Shown: positions 32,901 to 42,640 of the stretch, piece by piece
How the letters are laid out: every line of letters starts with the position of its first letter
Numbering within the stretch: the first letter of the stretch is position 1
Assembly: GCA_028564925.1 (NCBI GenBank)
Contig: CM053029.1
Location: forward strand, 189,810,440 to 189,874,439
DNA from: Lithobates sylvaticus
Lineage: Eukaryota; Chordata; Amphibia; Anura; Ranidae
Reading direction: 5' to 3'
DNA length: 64,000 nucleotides
Position numbers and translations under genes: made by a program
Notes under the pieces: generated by a model
What the model saw: the letters and a program-made list of their open reading frames with translations, nothing else
Told to the model about the DNA's origin: nothing
The model's database searches: none

Positions 32901-35889
32901 AAATTTAAAAAAAAAATAATAATAATTTTGGGAGCAGCTCAATACTTACCCAAGCTCGATCTCAGTACAGCGCTGCTCTCTCTCTCTCTCTCTCCCTCCT
33001 CACTAGACTCAGGAGTTGGCTACTGCCAATCAAATCCAGTGACGAGGGTGCAGGGGTGAGGTAGAGCCATACAGTGTGTCAACAGACACACACAGTGCAG
33101 CTCAGGATCGAGCCCGCGCAAGTACCTCCCCAAAAAAAGGCTTGCTGGGGAGTTACTCAAAGGCAGGAGGAGCCAGGAGCGCCGGGTGGGGGGGGAAGAG
33201 AGGATCAGGGCTGCTCTCTGCAAAACCATTACACAGCGCAGCAGTATTAAAACCCCCAAAAGATAAAGTGGTGTTAAACCCAAAACAAAAAAATTATTTT
33301 ATTGCATTAGGTGTAGTGGCTGCATTGGTTTTCTTTTCTTTGGCTTTTTCCCCCCTCTGTTTTCACCTAGCGATCTAGCTAACACACCTCTGGAGGAATG
33401 AGCACAGGAGACTGAGTGGATAGCAGCATTGTCTCTCTGGAGGGCTAGTGGTAAATGTATGGGCAGATTTAGATACACTAACAAATTAAAGTCAAACTCC
33501 AGCTCACACTTTATAAGCAGTTACAGCAAATTGTTGTATCCTTTTGGGATAAAGGTTTTGCATGAGTACATAAAAGCTGATCAATGTAATCACCCCTGCC
33601 AGTTTTAAGTGGTTTGTCTCATCCATGCAAACTAATACATTCTGATGGAGAGCTTGGGCTTTTGAATAACAAACTTGCTGGCTGGACCACCAGATGAAAA
33701 TAAAAAAAACAGGGAAACTTACAGCCATCACAACTAAGGACTGGTAAGCTGCAATATAATAAATGTTTGCTTTTGGGTTTAATACTGTTTTAACACATTA
33801 AAGGAAATGCAGAAAAAGTGAAAAAAAAAAAAAAAAAAAAACACAAAACTAGTTCAGCACTGAGCAAAAGCCTTTTACCAATCTGTATTTAAAGTGGAGT
33901 TCCACCCACATTTTATACTTTGCACCCCACATTCGTGATTACTGTACAAAATTTCTCATTGGACACTTTTTTTCCCCAGTAATCTATCAACCTTTTTTTT
34001 AGAAGGTGAATGCTCCCCTTCCGCTGTACTTCGCTGCGGCAAGGTATGCTATTTCCAGACACGAATTGGCACCTAGGATATGAGTGTTATCAATCACAGG
34101 AGTCAATGGGCATCCTGTAACAATTCCTGCGCTGCACTTTCTACAACATGAGCATGCGTAAGATTGGGAGGTGCATGCTGGGTAGCCAGCAGCGCTGTAT
34201 CCGGGAAGAAGCAACAAGTGGGCTTCAGATGCCACACTAAACATGGGAGTGCACTGGGGAGAGCAGAGTAAGTTTCTTAAAAAGAAAAAGAATGATAAAA
34301 CATACAATACTCATATGTATATGATTAGTTGCGACCTTCACATGGGCGTAAAAAATGTTTTAAAAAATAAAATAAAAGCAGGAACTCCGCCTTAACATCC
34401 CCTGTCAACACCAACCAACAAACTCAGGAAAGTCCTATAAAATGTGGGTAATGAAAAGGACAGACGACAAAGTGGACAGGGCAGGAAAAGACAAAACGTA
34501 AAATCCTTTTCTTAGAAATTGAGGCACATAAAGTCTTTAACCTTCAAGTTACACTTACACCCGCAAGAGCAGTATACAACAGCAAACAAAACAAATAGGT
34601 CACCCCAGGATAACCCCTCCAACTACCAGCATCCCTCTGTATACCTCAACTGACACCAACAAAAGGAATTTACAGTGAGTACAAAAATCCTGTTTCCTTT
34701 TTTGTCCATTGAGGGATTCAGGAAGTGAGTGCAGCACTTCTGGGATGGACCAGAGAGATTTCGATTGGTCAACACCAGAGAGCGTTGCTCTGATCAGTCC
34801 CTGAAGTTTTTCACACAGAAGAGGGAGAAAAGCAGGGATGTCAAATCCCCAGACCACTGGACCAGCAGGGTAGGCTAGGGTTGCACCTATATCCGAAACC
34901 GATACCTTCTGGCTTGGTTCTTTCAGCTGTCAGCGGGATTTCCCTGCTAAAATCTGAAATGTAAAGAAAAGAATGCCGGCAAGGATTGGTTGCTGCGTCC
35001 TTAAAAACCAATGACATTTCATCTATCCGCAGGATTCCCCTCCCGCCAGCTGGTGCCTTCCTATCCTCAAGGACAGAGAGAGCAGCGCAGTGTGACTGCA
35101 ATTTAATGTATAAAAGAGTAAAATATACACTCACATTTCCAGCATAAATAATGAATGTGGTGTTCATCCGCTCTACTCTCAGCTGGTAGCTGCTGGTGTG
35201 TCGGTGGCCAGAGGTCCACTCCCTGGTAAACTCAGAGACAGAATATACGCTGTATACTAGCTCAGTATGCGCTGCATACTAGCTCCTTATGCCTTTTTTG
35301 TTTTAAAAAATAAAAATAAATCTGTGCAACCGCTTTAAAAAAGGCACAGGGACACAAAGCAAGAGAACAATGGCAGCTGAATGCATCCAGTGTGTGTCAG
35401 AAAGAGTAGAGGGGAGAGAGATACTGACTCTGCTGCACTCGGGCACGGCACTGGATAGAGATTGGGCCCAGGTAAGTATTTATGGGGGCAAAAAACCTAA
35501 AAGGTTTTTACCTTAATGCAAAGAAAGAATGCATTAAGGCAAAAGCCTTTACAACCACTTCAACAATCAAGTACAACTGCCCTCTTGTACATATACAATT
35601 ACAAATTATGCACAAAAAACAGGGTTTTGTTGAAAAACAATGCCAAATACTAACAAGATTATTTACCTCAGGCTGGTCTCATTGAGACATTTATCTAAAA
35701 ACTGGAAGAAAAAAAAAAATACATATTCTCTTTAAAGGTAAAACAGTTGCAAAGAGAAAGGACTGCACTCACCATTGCAATGTATCCATAAGTGCGAACA
35801 AGCTCTCGGATCTTACGCATTTCCTCCTCCAGGTTGACTGCCCATACCTCACATATCACCTGGCTATTGTCCACTACAGCGGCTGGCAT
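23989..35889 (-). CDS. CNOT8: CCR4-NOT transcription complex subunit 8 (deadenylase), 6 coding exons
   Basis: CNOT8 is the CAF1-type poly(A) 3'-exonuclease of the CCR4-NOT complex; it shortens mRNA tails in cytoplasm and nucleus and binds CNOT1. The coding exons are 35,889-35,773, 32,800-32,607, 31,369-31,208, 28,796-28,652, 26,053-25,943 and 24,129-23,989. Together they give 289 residues (human CNOT8 has 292) with all introns GT-AG and phases consistent. The DEDD nuclease residues sit at the family positions: D40 and E42 (DTEFPGVV), D161 (HSGYDFGYM), H225 and D230 ([11 protein letters not shown]). Segments such as [20 protein letters not shown] and [11 protein letters not shown] favour CNOT8 over its paralogue CNOT7. 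The C-terminus ([12 protein letters not shown]) differs slightly from mammals. No disabling change is seen, so it should be functional. Confidence 0.97.
24458..24890. mobile_element. 'ttcacactg' MITE in CNOT8 intron 6
   Basis: The ends ccccttcacactggggc and cctcagtgtgaaagggg are inverted. The interior contains 'gcgctttggcagcggtgc' hairpins. A partial relative lies at 43,945-44,060. Confidence 0.65.
25291..25321. repeat. Poly-A tract
   Basis: An uninterrupted run of about 31 A in CNOT8 intron 6; a second run of about 19 A lies at 25,481-25,499. Confidence 0.9.
25943..26053 (-). CDS. CNOT8: CNOT8 exon 6
   Basis: The acceptor is TTCTTACACAG; the exon reads [20 protein letters not shown] to MAFFRMKE; donor GTGAGC. 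It is 111 bp, phase 0 at both ends, with H225 and D230. Confidence 0.97.
26440..27005. repeat. Dispersed frog repeat in CNOT8 intron 5
   Basis: The segment contains an internal hairpin (cataatgtactaatatgc against gcatactagcacattatg, 26,922-26,961) and a GC-richer core, style and composition unlike the flanking intron. I do not recognise the family or its exact ends. Confidence 0.4.
27067..27516. mobile_element. TTAA-flanked MITE in CNOT8 intron 5
   Basis: It starts ttaaaagtggttgtaaaccc and ends gggtttacttcctctttaa, with TTAA at each edge. The right end carries an almost perfect hairpin, aaagaggaagtaaaccc against its complement with a 4-base loop (27,477-27,514). The interior is CpG-rich (gtgcatgcgccg). 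Confidence 0.75.
27517..28440. repeat. Older frog repeat interrupted by a TTAA MITE
   Basis: Sequences on either side of the MITE at 27,742-28,144 belong together: the left part has 'gaccctgac' and 'gaccctaac' runs, and the right part has a perfect 15-bp-arm palindrome (28,202-28,233, ggagagaaagata arms) and 'cacagtgactgatcactgcg'. Similar text recurs in the 46.5-48.2 kb and 62.8-64.0 kb repeats. Confidence 0.5.
27742..28144. mobile_element. TTAA-flanked MITE with long terminal repeats
   Basis: It starts ttaaagtggaagtccatgca and ends tgcatgggacttccacttt + aa. The inverted repeat extends about 36 bp. TTAA is present at both edges (27,742-27,745 and 28,141-28,144). The long well-matched ends suggest a comparatively young copy. 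Confidence 0.85.
28652..28796 (-). CDS. CNOT8: CNOT8 exon 5
   Basis: The acceptor is TCTCTACAG; the exon reads [20 protein letters not shown] to LMKSCKNLK; donor GTGCAG (weak consensus). It is 145 bp and holds catalytic D161. Confidence 0.97.
28852..29860. repeat. Dispersed repeat segments in CNOT8 intron 4
   Basis: 28,852-29,180 contains 'ttcctctcacttcctgtttt' and 'gggacatgaagtaaagggaa', resembling 42,020-42,090. 29,230-29,860 is a second block of unclear family. The open frame at 29,270-29,569 has no recognisable domain. Confidence 0.4.
29887..29922. repeat. Poly-T tract
   Basis: About 35 consecutive T adjoin the 3' end of the minus-strand LINE fragment at 29,925. Confidence 0.9.
29925..31040 (-). 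mobile_element. 5'-truncated CR1/L2-type LINE 3' end
   Basis: The minus strand carries the same 3' UTR blocks as the LINE at 12,010-12,407 ('aggaaggat' , 'aatagactcccacaggagct') and, at 30,850-31,030, the end of the RT ORF ([15 protein letters not shown]-like). A MITE at about 30,275-30,681 interrupts it. It lies in CNOT8 intron 4 in the same orientation as the gene. Confidence 0.8.
30275..30681. mobile_element. MITE with 'gccccatacacacg' inverted ends
   Basis: The ends taaagccccatacacacgcg and ccgtgtgtatggggcttta are inverted. Comparison with the intact LINE tail suggests a 3-bp TAA/TTA target, as known for PIF/Harbinger elements. The interior repeats 'ggtcggac' and 'cggaaaatccgat' motifs in both directions. 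A relative lies at 43,553-43,930. Confidence 0.7.
31208..31369 (-). CDS. CNOT8: CNOT8 exon 4
   Basis: The acceptor is CTTGCAG; the exon reads [16 protein letters not shown] to VKWLSFHS; donor GTGAGG. It is 162 bp. Residues 104-158. Confidence 0.97.
31446..31828. mobile_element. TTAA-flanked MITE in CNOT8 intron 3
   Basis: The left end ttaagtggtagtaaagt and right end gctttactaccgctttaa are inverted with TTAA at both edges. An internal hairpin 'gaatatctcctaaa ... tttaggagatattc' is present. The copy at 42,980-44,420 belongs to the same subfamily. Confidence 0.75.
32607..32800 (-). CDS. CNOT8: CNOT8 exon 3
   Basis: The acceptor TTTGTTTCCTGTAG precedes [20 protein letters not shown]; donor GTAAGT follows FKFNL plus two bases of Thr. 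It is 194 bp and holds catalytic D40 and E42. Residues 40-104. Confidence 0.97.
32978..32998. repeat. CT microsatellite
   Basis: A run of about ten CT units in a non-coding repeat of CNOT8 intron 2. Confidence 0.85.
33262..33795. repeat. Frog repeat with 'ttaaacccaaaa' inverted ends
   Basis: The left end aaagtggtgttaaacccaaaa is mirrored by tttgggtttaatactgtttt at the right. A related right end, with 'gactggtaagctgcaatac', lies at 36,526-36,590. Non-coding. Confidence 0.5.
33889..34395. mobile_element. TTAA-flanked MITE in CNOT8 intron 2
   Basis: The ends ttaaagtggagttccaccc and caggaactccgccttaa are inverted and TTAA lies at each edge. Confidence 0.8.
34600..34870. repeat. Repeat related to 53,030-53,290
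   Basis: Both segments contain 'attgagggat', a 'gattggt' block, 'gctctga' and 'caaatccccagac' in the same order. The open frames in both are by-products. Family unknown. Confidence 0.45.
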
Positions 35890-35912
35890 TGTAAAGGACT
35901 GATGCACACTTG
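35773..35912 (-). CDS. CNOT8: CNOT8 exon 2 (start codon)
   Basis: The start ATG is at 35,889-35,887; the protein begins [16 protein letters not shown]. The exon ends ...YIAM followed by donor GTGAGT (phase 0). A branch/acceptor-like sequence ending CCTGCAG puts the 5' edge of the exon near 35,912, leaving about 23 bases of 5' UTR in it. Residues 1-39. Confidence 0.93.
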
Positions 35913-35913
35913 C

Positions 35914-36880
35914 TGCAGGTTGATCAGGTATAAACAAAAGGCAGGAGAGGCCTTTCCCTGAGGGGTAATCACACCTATGTAGGAGAAAGAGTCACTTTGC
36001 AGATGTGCACATTAAGCAATAAAAATGCATAAATTAAAAAAATAAATAAATAATAATAATAATAATAATAAAAAGGAAATGTATACCTTGGTGGCTTTTA
36101 AGAACACTGGATCTTTACTTACAATTCCATTCTGGTATATTTACTTAGGTCAAACTGTTCTTACAAGGTTTAAAGTCAAAACATTTTATATTATCCATCT
36201 TACCAGTCATTAGATGTGGTGGTTTCATTAGGTTATTTTCCAAATTTTTTTTTTTTTTTCTATCTGGTGATCCTGCCAGTAACACGCTTCCTTCTCTAGG
36301 GTGACAACACTTACTAAGTATATCTATGGAGGAGTAGTATTGTCACCCTTTGCTGCACTCCCGTTTTGGATAACGCAAACCTCCTGCACTGCCCTGGAAA
36401 TGCTGATAATATTGTTTTAAATATCAATTCCGTATACAGGAAGTTAAAAAGGACACTGGTATTTTTCTGTACTTGCAGCAAACATGTAGCTTTACAAAAA
36501 AGAAAACAAATGCAACCACCACATCTAAAGACTGGTAAGCTGCAATACATTAGATGTTTATTCTTGGGTTTAAATATCCTTTTAGGCTATATAACTTTTG
36601 TTGAAAATAAAAAAAAATCTTAAAAAAATATAGTTCCCTGAAAAAGACGGGTGTTGATCTTCAGTCTGTTAAGTGCCACAGCTTCCACCAGAATCTTCAG
36701 AATTCACTTCCGGGAGTGTCTGATGCTAGGTTCCCATCTGCTGACTATGTCAATACTTTCTCCTGTATTGACATAGGGGGTCAGAGGATGGAAGCACAGT
36801 GGACAGCGAGAACACACAAAAGTGTTAGATACTATAGATTCTGACCAAGCTGCTCTGCTTCATGAGACCAAAGATAAGTG
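35914..36880. other. CNOT8 intron 1, first part: no gene recognised
   Basis: An AAT microsatellite lies at 36,040-36,072 and a T run at 36,247-36,260. 36,340-36,590 carries a partial repeat end. No exon seen. Confidence 0.4.
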
Positions 36881-37430
36881 GCACGGTCCACCACCAAGGT
36901 AAATATAATGCAGGGAACAGTATGCTGTCCAGTTATGGGCACCAGTCCTCAGGAAGGATGTACTGGAAATGGAGCGAGTAGAAAAAGGGCAACAAAGCTA
37001 ATAAAGGGTCTGGAGGATGTTAGTTATGAGGAAAGGTTGCGAGCACTGAAGTTATTCTGTCTGGAGAAGAAACGCTTGAGAGTGGATACGATTTCAATTT
37101 ACAAAAACCGTACTGGTGACCCCACACTAGGGATAAAACTTTTTGGCGAAAGGGAGATTAATAAGACACGTGGCCACTCATTAAAAATTAGAAGAAAAGA
37201 GGTTTAACCTTAAACTACATAGAGAGTTCTTTACTGTAAGAGCGGCCAGGATGTGGAATTCCCTTCCACAGGCGGTGGTTTCAGCGGGAGCATTTAAAAA
37301 AAAAAAACTAGAATTTAGATAAGCACCTGAATGACCACAACATACAGGGATATACAATGCTCACACACAGGTTGGACGTGTGTCTTTTTTCAACCTCACC
37401 TACTATGCAACTACGTTTGAAAGATTTTAG
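36880..37430 (+). mobile_element. 5'-truncated CR1/L2-type LINE 3' end
   Basis: The plus strand encodes RRATKLIKGLEDVSYEERLR-like sequence (frame 36,878-37,207 reads KRATKLIKGLEDVSYEERL), then 'aggatgtggaattcccttcc' and the tail 'ggttggacgtgtgtctttttt'. It is a different subfamily from the 8,916 copy. It lies in CNOT8 intron 1, antisense to the gene. Confidence 0.8.
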
Positions 37431-37435
37431 TGACT

Positions 37436-37868
37436 TTAAAGTGGTTGTAAACCCTTACCCAGTGAAGTGACTGGCTTCAGGTGACACACAGAGATGAAAC
37501 AAATCCTCCTACGTAAGTTGTACCTGATTATCTGCCTCCCTCTCTCCTCTACAGCTGCTCAAAGTGCAGAATTTCTATAGCTTGTCTGACCTTTCAGAAA
37601 GCAGGGGGTGGAGAGGCTGAAGTGAGGAGAGCTGAAGCAGATTAAAGAGAAGGGACATATCCCATTCACACAGCCCACAGAAACAGAGCAGATGCTGTCA
37701 ATCAAAGGCTGTGTGCTGGTGCTCCGTTTCCTGTCACCTTTTTACCTCTTTGTGTCAAGAAAACATGCTAGAAGTGACTTAGGCAGACACTTCTCTAAAA
37801 TGAGGCAAGTACATACTATAGAGGGATATGCTTTGTTCATATTTCATGTCAGAAGTTTATAACCACTT
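37436..37868. mobile_element. TTAA-group MITE
   Basis: It begins ttaaagtggttgtaaaccc; the right end gaagtttataaccactt mirrors it. The right-hand block 'ctatagagggatatgctttg' recurs inverted at 62,720-62,750. Confidence 0.7.
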
Positions 37869-38470
37869 GACCATTGGAAAATATAATCCCTTTCATGACC
37901 AGAGCATTTTTTGCTATTCAGCACTGTGCTACTTTAACTGGCAATTAGGCGGTCATGCAACACTGTACGCAAACAACGTTTTTATCTTTTTTTTCACACA
38001 AATAGAGCTAGCTTTTTGTGGTATTTAAACACCACTGTTTTTTTTTTCAATATAAAACAAAAAAAGACTGAACATTTAAAAAAAAAAAAAAAAAACTTTC
38101 TGTTATTAAATATTTACAATAAAATAAATAAATGGCAAAATGTATTCTGCTACGTCTTTGGTAAAAGAAAAAAATTCCAATAAGTATATATTAATTGGTT
38201 TGTGTAAAAATGACAGCATCTACATACTATGGCATATGTATACTGGAATTTTCAAAGCTATAGACACTATACTGTAATGGCAGTGACTCACAGTGCGATT
38301 GCGACAGTGTGGCGAACAATCTGGCAAGGTCACCGACAATGACATCGCTTGTGTCACTAATACAGTAATCAGTGATAGTACTGTACAATGAAACTGTCTG
38401 GGAAAGGGTTAACATCTAGGGGTTAACTGTGTGCTGCTTATACTTTATTTCCTGGCTGTTTTTTTCCCCC
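37869..38470. repeat. Long frog repeat, fragment
   Basis: Shares 'gcggtcatgcaacactgtac', 'agagcta' and 'tttttgtggtatttaa' with the minus-direction copy at 46,960-47,190, and 'ggggttaa' plus 'cagtg' blocks with 47,560-47,680. It is part of an abundant non-coding family. Confidence 0.55.
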
Positions 38471-38847
38471 TGTTTTTGTAAACACAGGACTCTGGGTGTA
38501 ATTAGCCGATCAGCTAACTTCAACCAAATCATTGGCTGAAATCAGCTGCCAAACGAGTCGGAAGGGGTGCCTGCATGCTTGCCCCGAACCCAGAAGAAAG
38601 GCTGCGACATACAGGTATGTCACCTGGCCTGCAGCTGCCACCTATCTGCGCAATTACTGTGGGCGGGAAGTAAAGTAGAACCAAAGGCAAAACTTATTTT
38701 TGTATGGTAGAATAACTCTGGTCAGGTTTTTTTGCCATCTGCATCTCAGAGCCAAAACAAGAAGTTGGTGGAAATGCCTCCAAAGTGAGGAAATCTCTGG
38801 CTGTCTCCAAGGTCAACAGCACTAGTGTTCCTATTGGAATGTGTAAC

Positions 38848-38869
38848 CCCCCCCCCCCCCCCCCCCCAT
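38848..38869. repeat. Poly-C tract
   Basis: About 20 consecutive C, a likely sequencing-length ambiguity. Similar runs occur at 13,481, 16,891, 5,272 and 58,111. Confidence 0.85.
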
Positions 38870-39333
38870 TCCTGTTCTAGTGACAGCTCAAAATTTGTGA
38901 TTTCTTTTACTCAAGGTGATAATGGTAACCAGGACAAATAGGGAGGATGAACAACACCCTGACAGACTAATTCTTCAACCTATCCAAAACTGCTGGCTCC
39001 TGTACCTTCGGGGAAGCCTGGGACTGCAAGTAAGGCCTCTTTCACACTGGCACTGTATTTATGCGTGTTTTTTTTCAGCAGAGCCATTCACACTCAATGT
39101 TTACCTACGTTCAGAGAAAACAGATTTCTGTGTGTCCAGGATCTGATTGGATATGCTTTAAAGCAAGAACTTCTAGAGCAGGGCTTGACAAATTTGCTTT
39201 GAATCTAGGAGCCAGTTAAAAAAGTTAGGAGACAGTTTTTTTTTTAGAGTGGTATGGATTGTCAGCTCCCGGGGTAAGGCCAGTAATTTTTGCCCCTTAA
39301 CTCGCACCGGAGCACCAGTCAATAACTCCAATG

Positions 39334-39990
39334 CAATGTTGCCAACCTACCAGATTGAAATTTACTGACACGACACCCAAAATTTACTGGCACGGTCAAG
39401 TTGTTACTGGCATATCCAAAAGTTACAAAATGACAGTTTTAAAAAGGTGCAAATTTCAGTATTTAGGCTACAAACAAGTACAATATGCAATTAGCAATGT
39501 GATTTGAGGTAGATATTAAGGCAAAAACATGTTTCTTATTTTATTTTCAATATAGTAAATAAGTAGCTCAGGGACAGGAATCGAAAGAGCAAGAAATTAG
39601 AATGGGCGACACACACATGAAATTGACTCTCACAGTGACACTGACAGTAGTGTGCAACAGCACAGAGGGTGATGGCATCTCACTGACATGACACGTCCCT
39701 TCCTGAGTACCAGTGACCCTCTCTATCCATGCCAGGTGGTCCCTTCAGTCCACTCCTGGCTTGCCTTCCTCCCGTTCCGCAGACCTGCACATGAGGCTCT
39801 GGCTGCTCCATGCCCTTGCACTGCCGGCACAGTCCGAACACACTATAGCAGGCACTCGGATGGTCTCGGCCAAGTGTCACAACCATATTTTTTACTGGCA
39901 ACCTTTTTCTTTCACTGGCATTTACTGGCAGGAGAAAAGTGACAATTTTTTACTGGCTGCCAGTAAAAATACTGATGGTTGGCAACACTG
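39334..39990. mobile_element. hAT-type non-autonomous element with 8-bp target duplication
   Basis: The element starts caatgttgccaacc and ends ggttggcaacactg, inverted repeats of the CAGTGTTGCCAACC type. The octamer ctccaatg flanks it on both sides (39,326-39,333 and 39,991-39,998). 'tttactggca' motifs are repeated inside near both ends. No transposase is present; the open frames overlapping 39,680-40,015 are not credible. Confidence 0.9.
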
Positions 39991-40039
39991 CTCCAATGTA
40001 ACCCTGTTACATTAGGGGTATGGGCTGGCCAGAAAGAGT

Positions 40040-40876
40040 AAGGCTGGGTTTACACTGCAGCACAGAGTGGCTTACAGCAGGGGTCCGATGTGTCCCCATT
40101 TACCATTTCAGTCCAAATTTTTGGCTGAATTCGGACCTGGAATGGACCAGAAGACGCACAGGACCCTTCTGCAATTCACTCCAAAGCTGTCCCGGAGCCC
40201 TGTGAATTGGCTCCATAGAGTTGGCACTGGCAGGTGGCACATGTTTGGCACTGACAGATGGCACTGGTTTGGAACTGGCAGGTTTCACACTGAGCTGAGT
40301 GTAACTGTGTGTGAAACTGACAAGTAACAGAAAGGAGCTGTCAGAATTGAGCTTAATGTCGGGGATGGGCGGGACCCAGCCACTATCAAACACCAGCCAA
40401 TGATTGGGTTGCTTAAGAAAAGGGGCGGGGCCACATAGACGTAGCAGCCTGCCCAGATCCCATCTCATTGGCTGGTGTTCGATTGCTGCCGTGTCCCGCC
40501 CACCCCCGACATCAAGCTCAATTCTGACAGATCCTCTCTCTCTCCTCTCTGTTACGTGTCAGTTTCACACACTCAGCGGCTCTGGCAAGCATCAAGTGCA
40601 GAGTGTGGAGAAGGGAGGAGGAATGGCGGTCAGTGTTAAATATCATAGCACTGCATGTCTGGGGCATCGGGAGTTGCAGCGAGTGGGCTGGTGGCAGCCT
40701 AGGCACCAGGGTGCAGTTTCTGGTCGCGATGGTGACCTGGCGCCGGGGGTTTGTGGAGCCCTGTTCTAGGGGCAGGAAAACGTGATCTGGGGAGGTATAA
40801 AAGTTGTTTAAACTTCCCAGAGAACTCCTCCTGAGTTTAGACGGGTGTAATGTTGAAGTGCCAGTGTAAATAAGGC
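40040..40876. mobile_element. Long MITE with a 100-bp hairpin
   Basis: The outer ends aaggctgggtttacactg and cagtgtaaataaggcc are inverted. Inside, 40,308-40,408 and 40,465-40,570 form arms of about 100 bp ('caccagccaatga' against 'tcattggctggtg', 'ctgtcagaattgagctt' against 'aagctcaattctgacag'). Non-coding, CNOT8 intron 1. Confidence 0.65.
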
Positions 40877-41076
40877 CACAGGGAAAAAAAATCACCATCT
40901 CTACGTTAGGAAGTGAGGGGGACGCACTGTCTGCTAAACCTTGTCAGCAGGACAGAAAGCGAGGGGAAAGCGCTCCAGTGAAGCACTAGATAGCAGTGAT
41001 AAACCTGACAAGGGTTCCAATCTTTTCCTACTCTTTCAAGAACAAAAAGATTTTTGCAGGACATACACAAATCTCA

Positions 41077-41441
41077 TTAAAGTGGAGCTCCACCCAAAAG
41101 GGGAAGCTCCGCTTGTCTGCCTCCTCCCCCCTCCGCTGCCACATTTAGCACCTTTTGGAGGGTGGGGGGAAGCAGGTACCTGCTTCCACTTCTGGATTAG
41201 TTTGCAATGGCGAAGTCAGACAAAGTTCGGCCTTCTTCCCAGAGGGCGTGTTCTGTGTATGCGCAGTAGGGAACAGACTGTGAAGCTGCAAGGCTTCACT
41301 GCCAGTTTCCCTTAAATCGGCTCGGGTGAGGACACCGCTGAATCCCTGGACAGGTAAGTGTCCTAATATTAACAGTCAGCAGCTACAGTGTTAGTAGCTG
41401 CTGACTACATTTTTTTCCAGGAGCCTGAAGCTCTGCTTTCA
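41077..41441. mobile_element. TTAA-group MITE
   Basis: Left end ttaaagtggagctccaccc; internal 'atgcgcagtagggaacag' shared with the copies at 1,205 and 41,455. The right end is degraded. Confidence 0.65.
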
Positions 41442-41454
41442 GTTTTAGGTAGTG

Positions 41455-41890
41455 CTGAAAGCGGAATTCCACACAAAAATGGAACTTCCGCTTTTTGGAA
41501 TCCACCCCCCCCCCTCCGGTGTCACATTTGGGGGTGCCGATAACTGTATAATACTGGTATTTGCACCCACTTCCGGGCATAGACCCCGACAGGGGGGGGG
41601 GTTTCTACGCCACTCCCCCCCGCTGTCTGCTGGGAGACACATAGGTCCCAGAGACAGCAGGGACCATTCGGATTGCACAGCACGACTCGCGCATGCGCAG
41701 TAGGGAACCAAGCAAGGCTTAATTTCCTGATTCCCTTACCGAAGATGGCGGCGCCAGCACCCGAGGAAAGAGAGGCGGTTCGGCCTCAGGTGCAGACATT
41801 GCGGGCGCCCTGGACAGGTAAGTGTCCTTATTTTAAAAGTCAGCAGCTGCTGAATTTAAAAAAAATTTAAATTTTGGCGGACCTCCGATT
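41455..41890. mobile_element. TTAA-group MITE
   Basis: Left end ctgaaagcggaattcc; it shares nearly all internal blocks with 1,205-1,674 (ccgaagatggcggcg, gcggttcggcctcaggtgc). The two adjacent copies probably arose by independent insertion. Confidence 0.65.
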
Positions 41891-42399
41891 TTTGGGTTAG
41901 AACCCCCCCTCATATTTTGTTTTGTGGGTAGGTTCACCCTCCGTTCTAAGCTTTTAAAGCTGCAACCAGTACAGGAAACAGGGAATTCTTCCATAGGAGG
42001 GACATCTGTCCCAATGACAATGGTGCAAGAGAAGATTTCCCCTTACTTCCTGTTTTGCCTAAGGGACAGGAAGTGACATATCCACAATAGGAGAGACAGA
42101 CGGTGCCTAAAACATACAAAGAAGAGCTTTAAATATACTCCAGTGCTCTCCAATCGGAATCTTTAGGAGCTCATTGTACAATTATTATATACAAACCATC
42201 CCTACACATGAAGATATCTCCAAGCACATCACAAGATTTCCAGGGACACGTCTAAAGGAGCTATCCCTGGAAATCAGGACCATATGGCAGCCTTGCAAAA
42301 GTCTTATCGGGTACGATCCTCCAGCTACTGCGGAAGTACACAGAACAAGCTACGCTAGGACTTCCTCCACACCTGGAGGGCCACTGTTTCCCTAGCCAG

Positions 42400-42640
42400 C
42401 TCCGCGCCTTTTAAGCCCAAAGGCCTGGCAACCCCGAGCCGCCTTCACTTACCTCCCGGGCTCTGTTGTCCCGAACCACCGCGCGCGCACACACACAGAC
42501 GTCTCTCTCACTACAGATGGATAGGATACGCAGCGAACTCTCTATGGTACAGCCGACCGCTCCAGCCGCCCGTCTCTATGGTGCGGGAGGACTGGGTTGA
42601 GCGACCAGCCGCGCGTTGTATTGTGAGAGGGGGGAAAAAA
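42400..42640. promoter_or_regulatory. CNOT8: CpG-rich promoter region of CNOT8
   Basis: A local rise in CpG (gcgcgcgcacacacacag, ccgaccgctccagccgcccg, accagccgcgcgttg) surrounds exon 1 against an otherwise AT-rich background. No TATA box is evident. In mammals CNOT8 lies head-to-head with FAXDC2, so the promoter could be bidirectional, but I could not find a FAXDC2 exon on the plus strand here. Confidence 0.55.
42453..42560 (-). other. CNOT8: CNOT8 5' non-coding exon 1 (approximate 5' end)
   Basis: On the minus strand a GC-rich sequence ends CAGAGCCCGGGAG followed by a consensus donor GTAAGTG (42,452 downward), about 6.5 kb before the acceptor of exon 2. In the CAF1 family a non-coding first exon at a CpG-rich promoter is usual. 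The start site is not visible directly, so the upstream edge is a guess. Confidence 0.6.

Noticed and set aside
23989-35889. Assignment of the host gene to the paralogue CNOT7
   Set aside because: Segments [29 protein letters not shown] and the NNGQQ end fit CNOT8; CNOT7 has LTNSNLPEEELDFFEIL and a different tail.
39680-40015. Three overlapping open frames near 39.7-40.0 kb
   Set aside because: They lie inside the hAT element and run across its end, with no domain.
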